NCBI RefSeq assembly: GCF_032362555.1
Contig: NC_083505.1
Location: forward strand, 4,889,501 to 4,953,500
DNA from: Amyelois transitella
Taxonomy: Eukaryota; Arthropoda; Insecta; Lepidoptera; Pyralidae
Direction: 5' to 3'
DNA: 64,000 nucleotides
In this document: positions 10,799 through 21,147 of the stretch, in pieces
How the letters are laid out: every line of letters begins with the position of its first letter
How positions within the stretch are numbered: the stretch's first letter is position 1
Position numbers and translations under genes: made by a program
The notes under the pieces: model-generated
The model's input: only the letters and a program-made list of their open reading frames with translations
The model's database searches: none
Told to the model about the DNA's origin: nothing

Positions 10799-13700
10799 AT
10801 GGTGATCCTGTAAGTATTAAACATAAACTTACTTACCAATTAATTTTAACCATACTTTTTATTTACCTAAAGATGAAGTCTCTGCCTAGATGATCAGAGT
10901 AGAGACAAAAATTCTTATGTTTTCACTAACCAAATACTTAGGTACCTAATCAAACCTAAAAATTGACGAAGCTTTTTTAAGAATTATCGAAGCTTTTTTT
11001 GGAAATCCTCACATGAGGAAAGCCTAGAAAATATAATTAGATACTTACTTACTTTCTTATAAGAAATCCAATTAAGTACCTACTCTACCTAATTAGGTAC
11101 CTATACGTCCAGCTTTACAAAGTTAAAAGTATTTTATAACTTAAAGTGCTAAGTTATAATATACTCATAACATTACCTTTTTACTCGCTTAAGAAACTTA
11201 ACCTTGTGCTTAAACAAAAAGGAAATTTCAACTCACAAAGTTATAAGTCAATCGGATCTAGATATGATGCCACTGAGTAACGTAGACCTGCAATTTCCAG
11301 TTGGATACAAACTTATTGGATTATAGAAGATACTTATTAGATAGTTAAGTTTCTGAAATATATATAAGTCTACTTACCTACATATATATCCGCGGCTGGA
11401 ACCCGTATTCATTGGCGAGCAAATAATACGGAAGCCTAAACGTTTTTCTAATCTGTGATAAGTAAAAAAATTGGTTTACGCGGCTAAAAATATTTAAAAG
11501 GGACCATTAATTTATTTTTTTTGGAAAAAAGCTGACTTTTACCTAATGTTATAGATTTCCTACGTTTAAGAAAGTTTTTTAAAACCAACTCGATCCTCAA
11601 AGATTCTTTTGATACATATACATATTATCACACCTATATCCCTTGCGGGGTAGACAGAGCCAACAGACTTGAAAAGAATAGAGGGCCTCATTAAGCTTAA
11701 ACAGCTTATTTTATTTTGATCATACACTAAAATGAAGTAGGAGTACATAAAATGCTTACATTATTAGTCCTCTATCTCGAACCGGTAGGCAGAGACTAAT
11801 CGCTGCACTACCGTACTCGTTCCTTGCGACTTCTTTTGCATTATTCACATTCCAATTCCATCTTTTTATAAAAGCTTGTTGATCTAGGATACTCTTGACC
11901 TGACCTTTACCGCCAGCCACCCACCTACTATTTCTTGCATGTATCAGATGTCAAAAGGAATGTCACCATGTTGAACCCCTCCTAGAGAGATGTGTGATAT
12001 GTATGTATGATAAATAGATAAGTAATCTACATCGATTTACTATAAAAAAATATCGTAGACGTGCTACGTCGTAGATGTTTGTAGCACTCGTAGCACTTAG
12101 TCGTAGATCATAGTAGTAGCATGTAGATCATTTGTTGCTCGCATTTATTATAAACAATATGATGGAGACAGGTATTTACACCATTTTATAACATGCTAGT
12201 TTATGACCAAAACTTCACCCGCGTCATGCTTTTGTATTAGTAATCGTTCCAAAAAGTACCTACCCACGTCCTATTCTAATAAGATTTCCTGCGTATCATT
12301 CCAATATGTACACTGAATAAAAAATATGGCATGCTAAAAGAAATCTTAATAATTAGTAAACAAGTTATTGTTCGCATAAAGCCGTACATGTTAGCTAGGG
12401 ATTTTAATTTCACGTTGAGCCAAAATCCGCTTTTGTTTGTTTGTTGGTAATATCTTTATTGCATAGAAATTTACACAGTAACAAGAAAATAGTAGATACA
12501 TAGTTATAAAAGAAACAAATCACTAGCAATGGCGGACTTTTCCCATGAAGGGATTTCTTCTTCGCTTTTGGTACAGTATTAACTTTTTTATGCATTTCGT
12601 AAATAGTTCGGTATCTTAGTCAGATCTAAAATGCGTGTCGTATCATCCTGTTTATAAAACTATAGGTAGTAGGTATCCAAAGCAGGGTGGATTGGGGAAG
12701 GCTGGTAATTGGAGCCAATTGAGCTTGTTGAGACGGCATGACGTCACGCTATCCTCGCTCTATTGGTACAACTTGGATGCGAGCTTTCACGAACTTTAGA
12801 GAGCAGAATAATAATCTATTTACTATCTGTTTAATGTAATAGTAAAATCTGTTTTGGGTTAAATCTCTCGATAATAGAAATTGATGTCCGATGTTTAATC
12901 TGTCTAATACCGAGTCGTTGCCACTGCATAAAGTTCGATTTAAAATTAAGATGGTTCTTTTTCCCATTCTACCGTCATATTTTTGAACCTCAGGAGGAGA
13001 CTAAAAGGCCACCTTTGGTTGATTAAGTGATGAAATTGAGATTTAAATGTATCGGTCAAATTGCTATCTATAAGAATAATGACATGATTCCTACATATTG
13101 AAACAGTGTTGTACTTACTTTGGTACGGTTTGGTGGTTTGGTTGTATTCTAACTGCCAAACTAACTACTTTGAAGATTTTAAGTATTACATATTTCAACG
13201 ACAAGTGACAGTGTCTTGTTTTAGAAAGAAAATTACTTAAAATAACATAATTAATTGCTACTACTTCTCAATTTTAAATTAATAAAAGAATACTGAAAGA
13301 AAAATCCCAAATTTATTAGCCACACATAATAGATATACCTATAATCCCAAAAACATAATCATTTTAAACACTGCATAAAAACGATGTTAAAGCCGTTTTC
13401 TATTTACTTATATTTCCTCTCTTTACACAAAGTTATTTATCCAATTAAGGCAGCCCCTTCAGACGGCAATTCCGAGGCAATTGGCTGGCTGAGGGGAGCT
13501 TACTCTGCGATTTGTTCCTCGAGACTCCTCCATGTTTACACAGCCAAATTGATGCTTTGTTCAACTTGATTCTAAAGGGTAATCCAAAAATGTCAGGAAG
13601 AATTTAATTATTGTGAGTTCAGTAGTTGGAAAGTGTAATAAATATAATAATGTAATAAAAATAAATAAATAAATAAACATTCTGTTCAGCAAAAACGTAG

Positions 13701-16700
13701 TTACTATAAGTACTAATTGTCCATTTTTACTTCGTAATTACTATGTGATATTTTCGTATAAATATTTTTTTAGAATCTCTAGCATGTTACTTTTCTTACC
13801 TAACTTAGAAAACTCATCCTATTCGTTTCGTATAATTTGTAAGATAGCCATCCCTTTTAGAAAACATTTTAAAATCTTATCTGTCACATATTGTTCCAAG
13901 TATTTATAGAACCTAGTTATTCTAGCTTAGAAAACTAGCCCTTTTTATAATGTTCGGAAATATCTAATTGTGATATATAATATCCATCAAAGAGCAAGCC
14001 CATAAACTTTCTTTTCGAAAATAACTTTTTCGTAAAATTAATATAATTCATCCAACTAAAGTATGTAAACTACTTTATATAAGTGTATTAACCTATTATG
14101 TATATATGTATTACCGCCCCACCCGATACTATCTCAGTTTGTTCCGAAAGTCCGACTGGTAGACAATGCCTTAAAAGAATTAACTCCACCTGTTGCACAT
14201 TTTACGTGCATTAAGTAAAAAATAAATGAAAAATGTAACATTGCAACCGTTTTTTTTATTTATTAATGAAATATAAAAACATTATAAACTCTTCTCAACA
14301 TTTATTCATTTTACCATTCTCCCCAGCAGCCACGGTGACATGACAGAAGGCACACCAGAATGGGACATCAACGACGCCATCGTACCCGTGGTGGTGAACT
14401 TCGACCAGTTCAGCGAGTGGTGTAACGGCCACGTCCGGAAGGTCTACCCAAAGAGCTGCGAGGAAGCCCGTCGACACTCCTCAGGGTGGGCCATGAGGAA
14501 CACCAATAACCATAACGTGCATATTCTGAAGAAGAGCTGCCTCGGAGTAGTGGTGTGCTCGGCGAGGTGCAGACTGCGTGATGGGTCGAAGGTGCATCTC
14601 CGGCCGGCCATATGTGATAAGGCTAGGAAAAAACAACAAGGTTAATATTTTATACTTACCTACAAATCGTCAGGATATATTTGAAAATTCCGATGTCAAA
14701 ACCGTTGCATATAAAAATTGCTTCAATTATTAACACAATAGTGGCGACTAAAGAAGAAAATCATGCACGTCTGATCATAATAAATGACAATTATTTTATT
14801 TTTGAGCTTTGAAAAGGCGACTAAATACTGATAATACAATTGGCATTTGCTTCAATAAAAAAGAGTGTCATTTACTATCAAACATTTAAATTCTACATTC
14901 ATAATTTGAATATTGCTTTTTTTATTTCATGAATCTAATGTATTTTTGTATCACCAGGCAAGCTCTGTCCCAACCGGCTGTGCAACGGAGGTCGCCTTGA
15001 AGTCCAGCCTTGCCGTGGCCACTGCGGGTACCCAGTCACCCACTTCTGGCGACACACAGAAGACGCCATCTTCTTCCAAGCTAAAGGTGTCCATGACCAT
15101 CCGAGACCCGAGGCTAAGGTAAGACTATTGTTTTGATAATCAAAGATTTAATTAAATGATCCTCACTTAAATAATAAAGTACATACGTACATAATCACGT
15201 TTTTATCTCTTACGGCGTAGACGGAGCCAACAGCCTAGAAAAGGCTGAAAAGCCACGTTCACCTGTATGGAATTGAGATTCAAATTGCCACTATTTCTCA
15301 TAAATGTTGCTAGCTCATCGCCTTAAAGATTCCCAAGATGATTGGTTAAATTCCTTAACGATAATCAAATTTAAATCTAATTGTATACAGTAAAGCGGAC
15401 AAATCTGACTTACTATCTTTATAAGAAGCCCTTCTGACTCGTGACTTGAATTTTCTACTTATTATAATTTTTTACTATTTCACCCGAAAACGTTTTAATT
15501 CCAAATCATTATCTGAACAATAATCAAGTATCTACTAAGTTAGATTCAACACGTACTTGTTCTAAAACAAAAACCTTTAATTACTTTACAGGGTGCCAGC
15601 GAAGTCCGACGCTCACTGGGGGCAGGTAGAAGAGTCAGAGGTCTAGCTCTGATGTTAGCTAGAGAAGCCGCCATTGCAGAGTCTGAGAAACCTGTCAAAG
15701 AGCAGAAGATTAATCCTCATCCACAACCACCTCCGCCGCTCATCCCTGACAGCCAACGAAGTAAGTACATGCATACATACCTATAGCCACGTCTGTATCC
15801 CATGCGGGGTAGACAGAGCCAACAGTCTTGGAAAGACTGAAAGTCCAAGTCCTGAGATTCAAATAGTGACAGGTCGCTAACCCATCGTCCTCACAATTTC
15901 ATTAGAATTTCTTTTAGTCTCCTTTTACGACATCTATACGGTACCTATCGAAATTATAGAAATCAGAATAATATATAACTATGGTGTATAGTGTGTAATT
16001 GTATCGCTAAATTCAGATCTGAGATTGAGCTGTTTTGAGTAGAATATCCACCAAACATCAGTCGATATGACCCTGTTACCCGGTACTTAAACAGAATTAA
16101 TACTTAGTTTTCGTACATTAACTTGCCTTATCTAATTAGGCTTACGTCTATGGTTCGAAGTATATAATTTTCGCGTTTTGGCTACGTCGTAGGTAGCGCA
16201 TCTGTTTCGTAATGGATCTAACCTTATCTAATCTGTGACCGTAATGTGGGTAGTTTTAAGACGCAATTTTGATGAACCCCTACATTCATTTTCCTATTCT
16301 TTTTGTAATTGTTCTATTTAGCCCAGAAAATCTGTAATTATATTTGTCTTATTGTGGTATTTTGTTCTATTCCGAGTGCTTTGCTTTTTAAATAAGGTGT
16401 ACCTAAGTTCGAAGGTAAGATTGAGATTAATGCTGTAATCTAATCTCGTCAAAATCGTCCTTTTGGCGTTGCGTCCTCTCCCAAAGGGTTCAGGTTAGCC
16501 TGACCACGATCCTGAAGTAATAAAATGTTTATTACGAATATTACATACAGCGGATATGTACGCTTACATATACCTAAAGTTCATAATTGAGTTGCTGGAG
16601 TTGGAAGATTTCCTTACGATGATTTCCCTCACCGTTACAGCATAGGCTAAGGCATTCGAAGTGATAGGAATTACGGTAACACAGAAAACATTGATAATGA

Positions 16701-17382
16701 AGGCAAAGGCAATAGGACGGAAATCTTTGAACTATTTTAAGCTATACCTTCCAACGAAAACGAAATATATAATCTTTATTTTTTTACAGGTCTCACGTGC
16801 ACATGCGCTCCATTCGAATGTTCGTGTCGGTGGCGCGCCGAGCAGCCAGCAGAGGCGTACGCGCCGCAGCCCTGGTCCGCCATGTCCGTAGAACCTCAAC
16901 AATACGCCGCCTACGCCGCCGCCGTTCCCCCCGCGCCGTCACAGTGCCCGCAGTACGACCCTGCGGCACTACCTACCGAAGAAATATTTCATCCAGAAGA
17001 AATATTCCAGCTGGATCAGCCCATACGCCTAGACTTCCCAGCCGAAGACAACACGTTAGAGTCGCCACCCACCTTTGCCAATCTTAACACTAGGCAAGAC
17101 GAGATCTGGTGGGAATGGCAGCGTACGGGTTGTTCAGAGTCAAGCGAAACTCCTTCGCCGGAAGCCTTCGGCAGTTTCTACCAGCAAGCGGAGGGGTACT
17201 GTGAGCAGACCTACAACCAGTACGATCCTGAGGGCGCTCAAAGCATGTCACCCGTCATGTACAGCCAGGATTGCAGATACCCGCAGGATTGTTCCCACGT
17301 CGACTACGTGTGGAACTACGAGGGTGGGTACTGCAATGAGTACCAGGAGCCGGCTATAAACGCTTTTGGTAGTCTTTTATAA
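10799..17382 (+). CDS. gcm: Glial cells missing (GCM-domain transcription factor)
   Basis: Nuclear zinc-containing DNA-binding protein; in Drosophila it switches neural precursors to glia and acts in blood-cell fate. Coding exons: 10799-10809, 14327-14640, 14958-15118, 15592-15760 and 16790-17382. They total 1248 nt (415 codons) with phases that match at every GT/AG junction. The GCM domain spans about residues 15-162: [20 protein letters not shown] and [20 protein letters not shown] in exon 2, [14 protein letters not shown] and [12 protein letters not shown] in exon 3. The conserved Cys and His residues are present. Exon 4 encodes a basic then Pro-rich segment; exon 5 encodes an acidic, Tyr/Gln/Ser-rich tail, probably the activation region, ending AFGSLL. 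The start is chosen because ATG GTG ATC CT before a GTAAGT donor joins in frame to exon 2 ([12 protein letters not shown]); an ATG at 14340 would be the alternative. The 3.5-kb first intron probably carries control elements. Confidence 0.93.
11618..11910 (-). repeat. SINE-A and LINE fragments in gcm intron 1
   Basis: 11618-11700 is an antisense SINE-A piece (ATATCCCTTGCGGGGTAGAC, AGAGCCAACAG). 11770-11910 is an antisense relic of the LINE 3' coding end (CCGGTAGGCAGAGACTA.., then GACTTCTTT and ATACTCTTGACCTGACC), with many substitutions. Confidence 0.6.
12739..12746. promoter_or_regulatory. Consensus CRE palindrome in gcm intron 1
   Basis: TGACGTCA is a perfect CREB/ATF site. It sits in a locally GC-richer patch with ATTGGAGCCAATTG just upstream and CTATTGGTAC just downstream. 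A second similar patch with CAATTGGCTGGCTG lies at about 13470-13490. An enhancer role is inferred from position in the long first intron. Confidence 0.3.
15195..15300 (-). repeat. SINE-A fragment in gcm intron 3
   Basis: Antisense SINE-A: ATCTCTTACGGCGTAGAC, GGAGCCAACAG, AAGGCTGAAAAGCCACGTTC and GAGATTCAAAT. The head is missing. Confidence 0.65.
15768..15950 (-). repeat. SINE-A copy in gcm intron 4
   Basis: Antisense copy beginning with the CATACATAC tail, then CCCATGCGGGGTAGACAGAG, AACAGTCTTGGAAAGACTG, GAGATTCAAATAGTGACAGG, AGCCCATCG-like and CCTTTTACGACATC. It starts about eight bases after the exon 4 donor. Confidence 0.75.
16331..16382 (+). repeat. Short copy of duplicated segment X inside gcm intron 4
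   Basis: The sequence TATTTGTCTTATTGTGGTAT followed by TGTTCTATTCCGAGTGCTTT recurs at about 18300-18345 and 20877-20925. Only this 50-base core is shared; the flanks differ. Confidence 0.6.
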
Positions 17383-17440
17383 TATTAATAAACTTAATTA
17401 GTATTTTGTAAATTATTTTAACATAAGTAATCACAATGTA

Positions 17441-17446
17441 AATAAA
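17441..17446 (+). terminator. gcm: gcm polyadenylation signal
   Basis: AATAAA lies 59 bases after the gcm stop codon, giving a short AT-rich 3' UTR. Other AATAAA motifs near 17775, 18025 and 18045 could be alternative or decayed signals. Confidence 0.6.
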
Positions 17447-17594
17447 GTTTATTAAGCTTATATATATATTGTAATATGACTGTTTTAAAACTCGCCAAAA
17501 TTTATAAAATAAGCTTATTAAAAATAATTGTTCCTATTCAAATATTATTGTAAAAATTATTAAAATCTGTGTTCTTAGGAATAAATTATCTCTC

Positions 17595-17745
17595 TGAAGA
17601 GGAGGTCGCGATACGCTTGTGTCAGGTTTATACATGACTTCCCCGCCTGACCTCTGCAGCCTATGCAGGGGAACCCATATTGGATCATGGTTACACATCC
17701 TTGGAGGCAGGTTACTTCCAAAAAACGAGGAGAGGTGAAGGGCTT
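17595..17745 (-). repeat. SINE-B fragment downstream of gcm
   Basis: In reverse complement it reads GGATGTGTAACCATGATCC, AATATGGGTTCCCCTGCA, AGAGGTCAGGCGGG, the order seen in the SINE-B copy at 53340-53700. Confidence 0.6.
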
Positions 17746-18186
17746 GTTCATCTATTGTATTTATTATTATTGTTTATTAAATAAAACAAGACTGTACAAA
17801 TTAAAAACGTACCTTATTCGGTATCGCCACTGCATTTTCTAACAATGCAAATTCCAATAAGTAGTACTGTGCTTACTTTGTAAATACTGGTTTGTATATA
17901 TATTGGTTAATTAAGATTACCTACATAAGGCTTTTATATTTTTACGATTGTTTTCTTAGTTAAGTTTCTGTTCCTATTTGAATGTTAAGTGTAAATCTAT
18001 TAAAATTGTGTTCTTGTATATAAAATAAAACCAATTTTGTATAATAAAGTCTATTTATTTTTTGTACTTACAAAAGTTACTTAAAGCTACTGACAATATA
18101 ACTTTTATCAGCCGATACGCAGAATACAGAATTTTCTGTATTCTGTGAAACCATACGCCTAGTCCAGAAACAAAAAACAACACCTT

Positions 18187-18533
18187 GCCAAACTCAACGA
18201 TTAATACGATTTCTAGCGATAGTGAAGGTACTTGAAAAACACAAAGTTTCGCTGCAGTTAGGATATAACTTATCAGAGAAACACGTGTAATCCTAAATTG
18301 TATTTGTCTTATTGTGGTATTGTGTACTATTCCAAATACTTTTTTAAAATCCTACACGGAAAAAAATGTAGATAAACGATAGTCATCCCGCGATCGTCAT
18401 GCAGACGAAAGAGAACGCCCAAGTCGAGAACCAGAAGGCGGTCGCGAAGTGCGAGGCGGACTGAAAGTTCAATTTAGAGGAGGAATTAAAACCATTAAAA
18501 ATAAATACGATAGTGACAAGCTGGTGGGTGTAT
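18187..18533 (+). pseudogene. Segment X copy 1 with a decayed FIP200 exon 14
   Basis: The second half (about 18355-18533) matches exon 14 of the FIP200 gene (36279-36525), in opposite orientation to the gene: ATCGTCATGCAGACGAA(A/G), GAGAACGCC, GGCGGTCGCGAA, GAGGAGGAATT and AAAAATAAATA. It has an in-frame TGA after the KCEAD-like codons and a one-base deletion near 18500, so it cannot be an active exon. The match runs past the exon end into intron-like GTGGGTGTATT (the gene has GTGAGTGTATT), pointing to a DNA-level duplication rather than a copied mRNA. The first half is shared with 20757 onward but not with FIP200. Confidence 0.7.
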
Positions 18534-18908
18534 TAAGAATATTGTTGCAATGTGCTTGCAACGAAATACTTTCGTTCGTAATCCTATTATTTTTATCAAC
18601 TTTTTTAGGCCAAATAATCAATATATCCCTTCCGGGGGTAATAAAAGTAATCTTGAAAAAGCTAAAAACAACATCAAGCCATACAGCTGAACGTGGTCTT
18701 TATATAAATTGTGGACATCCATGAATCCACATTTTCAGATCCTACTTACATACACAACCTACCTGCCAGTCCAGAAGCGAGGTATTGTATAGGGGAACGC
18801 GAACCATCGAGCGGCTTCTCGAGCTACTAGTCTCAGTTCTTTCCTTCCCTGGAACCTTCGCCCTCTCTCTAATAAGTCCCCGTTTTCCTCCCACTATCGG
18901 TCAATCCA

Positions 18909-19000
18909 AGGTCTGCCGCGCCGATGAGCATGGCAAGAGGCGAGCCTAGTCACGAGCGTGCCACCGCTATAGGGTTGGACGCCCCCAGCTAATTGCAAGC
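18909..19000 (+). repeat. Duplicated segment Y, copy 1
   Basis: It shares with 20459-20550 the blocks GGTCTGCCGCG, GGCGA(G/A)CCTAGTC, GAGCGTGCCACC and CCCCCAGCTAAT. It is GC-rich compared with its surroundings. I do not recognise it; no open frame is conserved between the copies. Confidence 0.65.
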
Positions 19001-19267
19001 GATTCTCTGCCGGGGCGGACATTCTACTTTCCCTACTTCTCACGAGAATCGCATTGTGACAAATTTAAAAAATACCTAACTGACGACGACGCTGTCCGGG
19101 TCCGATCACGTCTCAATACCGACGGGGGGAAATGCGAAGTCTCATACAATTTTTTTGGAATGTTTTGCGACAGGTATGTAAATTGCATAATAAATATTAT
19201 TGTGTTATTGCTTAACATATGTTTTGTTATATTTTTTAATTGTAAAAATCAATTAAAATCCACTACA

Positions 19268-20429
19268 TAGAGTCATTCGGGGTAAGCGAGCGCAGTGGGT
19301 AAGTGAGCGCAATGCTTATAACCCCCGAACAGAGAGCGGGGGATGCGTCGTTTGTTCGGACAAATCAGGGACCGCCCGCGTGCCGGCTAGTCGCGACGAG
19401 TCACTGGAGCGTGCGGCGGACGAACAAATTATTTTTCGTATAAATAAATATTTGTTGTAAGCTTTTGCAGTTTTTTACCTGACGGAAAACAGTGTGGTAT
19501 CCACATTATTGGATTCAAAACGGTAAGTCGTTTTTAATATGATTTAGTATATATTTGTGGTCTATTTATTATAAAAGTTTTAAGGTTAGAATTGTATCCA
19601 GTTTGTATCATGATCATTAATTTTAAAATGCGTACTACGGGGAAAGTGTGCGCGGGTAAGTGTGCGCATGCGCACGCTTCTCTTCTGTCTAACCATAATA
19701 AGTTTTTCTGTTTTGCAGGACCTCCTACAACGCCTCGAAATTATAAACGAAAAAATCCTGATCTTATGCCAGTAACCGAAGAGCAAATCACAAGCACTGC
19801 ATACGAAAGAGGAGTGTTTGTCTGCGATAATTGTGCTGATATTTCTTAAAAGAACATGTTTAAGATTTTAATAGACATTATTGTTAAAATATAGATGATG
19901 ATTCTTAGAATTATTGCAAAAATGATTGGATTATTTTTGATACGAGTTTGTTTTTTTTATTTGTTACTAAGAGAAAACGTTGATCTCATAAAGTTAATCT
20001 TAAATATCTTAGTACTGAAAATGTTATAAGATTTTTTTTGTCGGGACTAAAAGTCTAAAAATGTTTGTTTTTTATTTCATTGTTTAGTACTGTTGATGAT
20101 CATAATAAATAAAAATATATCTAACCTGAAAGATGTGTTTATTTCGATTGTAGCAAACAATTCGCTTACTTACCCCGTATGCGTATACTTACCCCGTAAG
20201 GATGCGCACAGTTACCCGCAACGCGGGTCAAGTGGACGCATCTCGATTTATATACAAAAAATGCTTATATAAAAAAAGTTATCACGATTTTCGGTCTTGT
20301 TTATATTTCAAGTAAGAGACTATTAAATGGTCTATCTCTATGCCATATTTTCTTATCCTTAACTCTTTTATTTTACATGTAGTGAGCTCTTAACTACCAA
20401 AGTGCGCACACTTGACCCGAATGACTCTA
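19268..20429. mobile_element. Non-autonomous DNA transposon, 1158 bp, TA target duplication
   Basis: The element lies between TA dinucleotides. Its left end GAGTCATTCGGG(GTAAG) is the inverse of the right end CCCGAATGACTC. Repeated subterminal motifs of the type GGGTAAGTGTGCGC occur in both orientations near 19285-19310, 19645-19670, 20165-20215 and 20400-20420. TA duplication and inverted ends fit the Tc1/mariner/pogo group. Only a short open stretch is present (after TGTTTTGCAG at about 19719, starting GPPTTPRNYKRKNPD), possibly a last exon or domain remnant; no transposase catalytic triad is visible. It separates the two Y segments. Confidence 0.7.
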
Positions 20430-20458
20430 ATTGCAGTATTAAAGTATTCGACAATTCA

Positions 20459-20550
20459 CGGTCTGCCGCGACGAGGAATGCATGGTTAGGGGCGAACCTA
20501 GTCTTGAGCGTGCCACCACTACCATGGGGTCTGGCACCCCCCAGCTAATG
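20459..20550 (+). repeat. Duplicated segment Y, copy 2
   Basis: Second copy of the GC-rich block described at 18909-19000, in the same orientation, about 30 bases beyond the right end of the TA-flanked transposon. Confidence 0.6.
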
Positions 20551-20756
20551 GCTAGCCTTATCCTGGCATGCGAGGATATGACTAGGTTTATGACCATGGA
20601 AGAAGTACAGAGCACATAGCCAGTTTACCTGTACAAATACCAACAAGACTGCTCCTAACGTGTGCCTGAACAATTAAGGGGGTTTTGCAACGACTATCAC
20701 GACCATAATATTAATATAACATAATATACACGTAAGTATATCATTAGTAAAACTAA

Positions 20757-21147
20757 ATGAAACTCAACGATAAATATGATTCGTATCGATAGTGAAGGTA
20801 GTTGAAAAACACAAAGTTACACTTATTAACTGCGGTTAGCTTATAGTTTTTCAGAGAAATATGTGTAATAGTAAATTGTATTTGTCATATTGTGGTATGG
20901 TGTACTATTCCGAATGGGTACTTTTTTATATTTCCTATAGGTACACAATGAATCTTGTACCGAGATAAAGGTTTTGTCTAAAAGTAGATAAACGAGACAG
21001 AGAGGTCATGCAGACCAAAGAGAACTCGTCAAAGTGTAGAAGCAGGAGGCGGCTAAAGAGGCGGTCTCGAAGTGCGAGGTGGACTGGAAACTCAAATTAG
21101 AGGAGGAAATTAATACGATTAAAAATAAATTGAATAGGGACAAGCAG
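20757..21147 (+). pseudogene. Segment X copy 2 with a decayed FIP200 exon 14
   Basis: Shares with 18187-18533 the order AACTCAACGAT, GATAGTGAAGGTA.TTGAAAAA, TTTGTC.TATTGTGGTAT and then the FIP200 exon 14 match (21004-21147: GTCATGCAGACCAAAGAGAA, AGGCGGTC, AAGTGCGAGGTGGACTGGAA, TTAGAGGAGGAAATT, ending GACAAGCAG). The frame shifts between the first and second halves of the exon match, and the base after CAG is no longer a splice donor. X copies 1 and 2 resemble each other more than either resembles the live exon. Confidence 0.7.

Noticed and set aside
13660-13680. (AAAT)n and (TATG)n short repeats as a CRISPR-like array
   Set aside because: They are simple microsatellites or retroelement tails without unique spacers; the genome is eukaryotic.
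16797-17359. Alternative frames over gcm exon 5
   Set aside because: Shadows of the GC-rich exon; only the frame giving SLTCTC...AFGSLL joins in phase to exon 4 and ends at a stop before the poly(A) signal.
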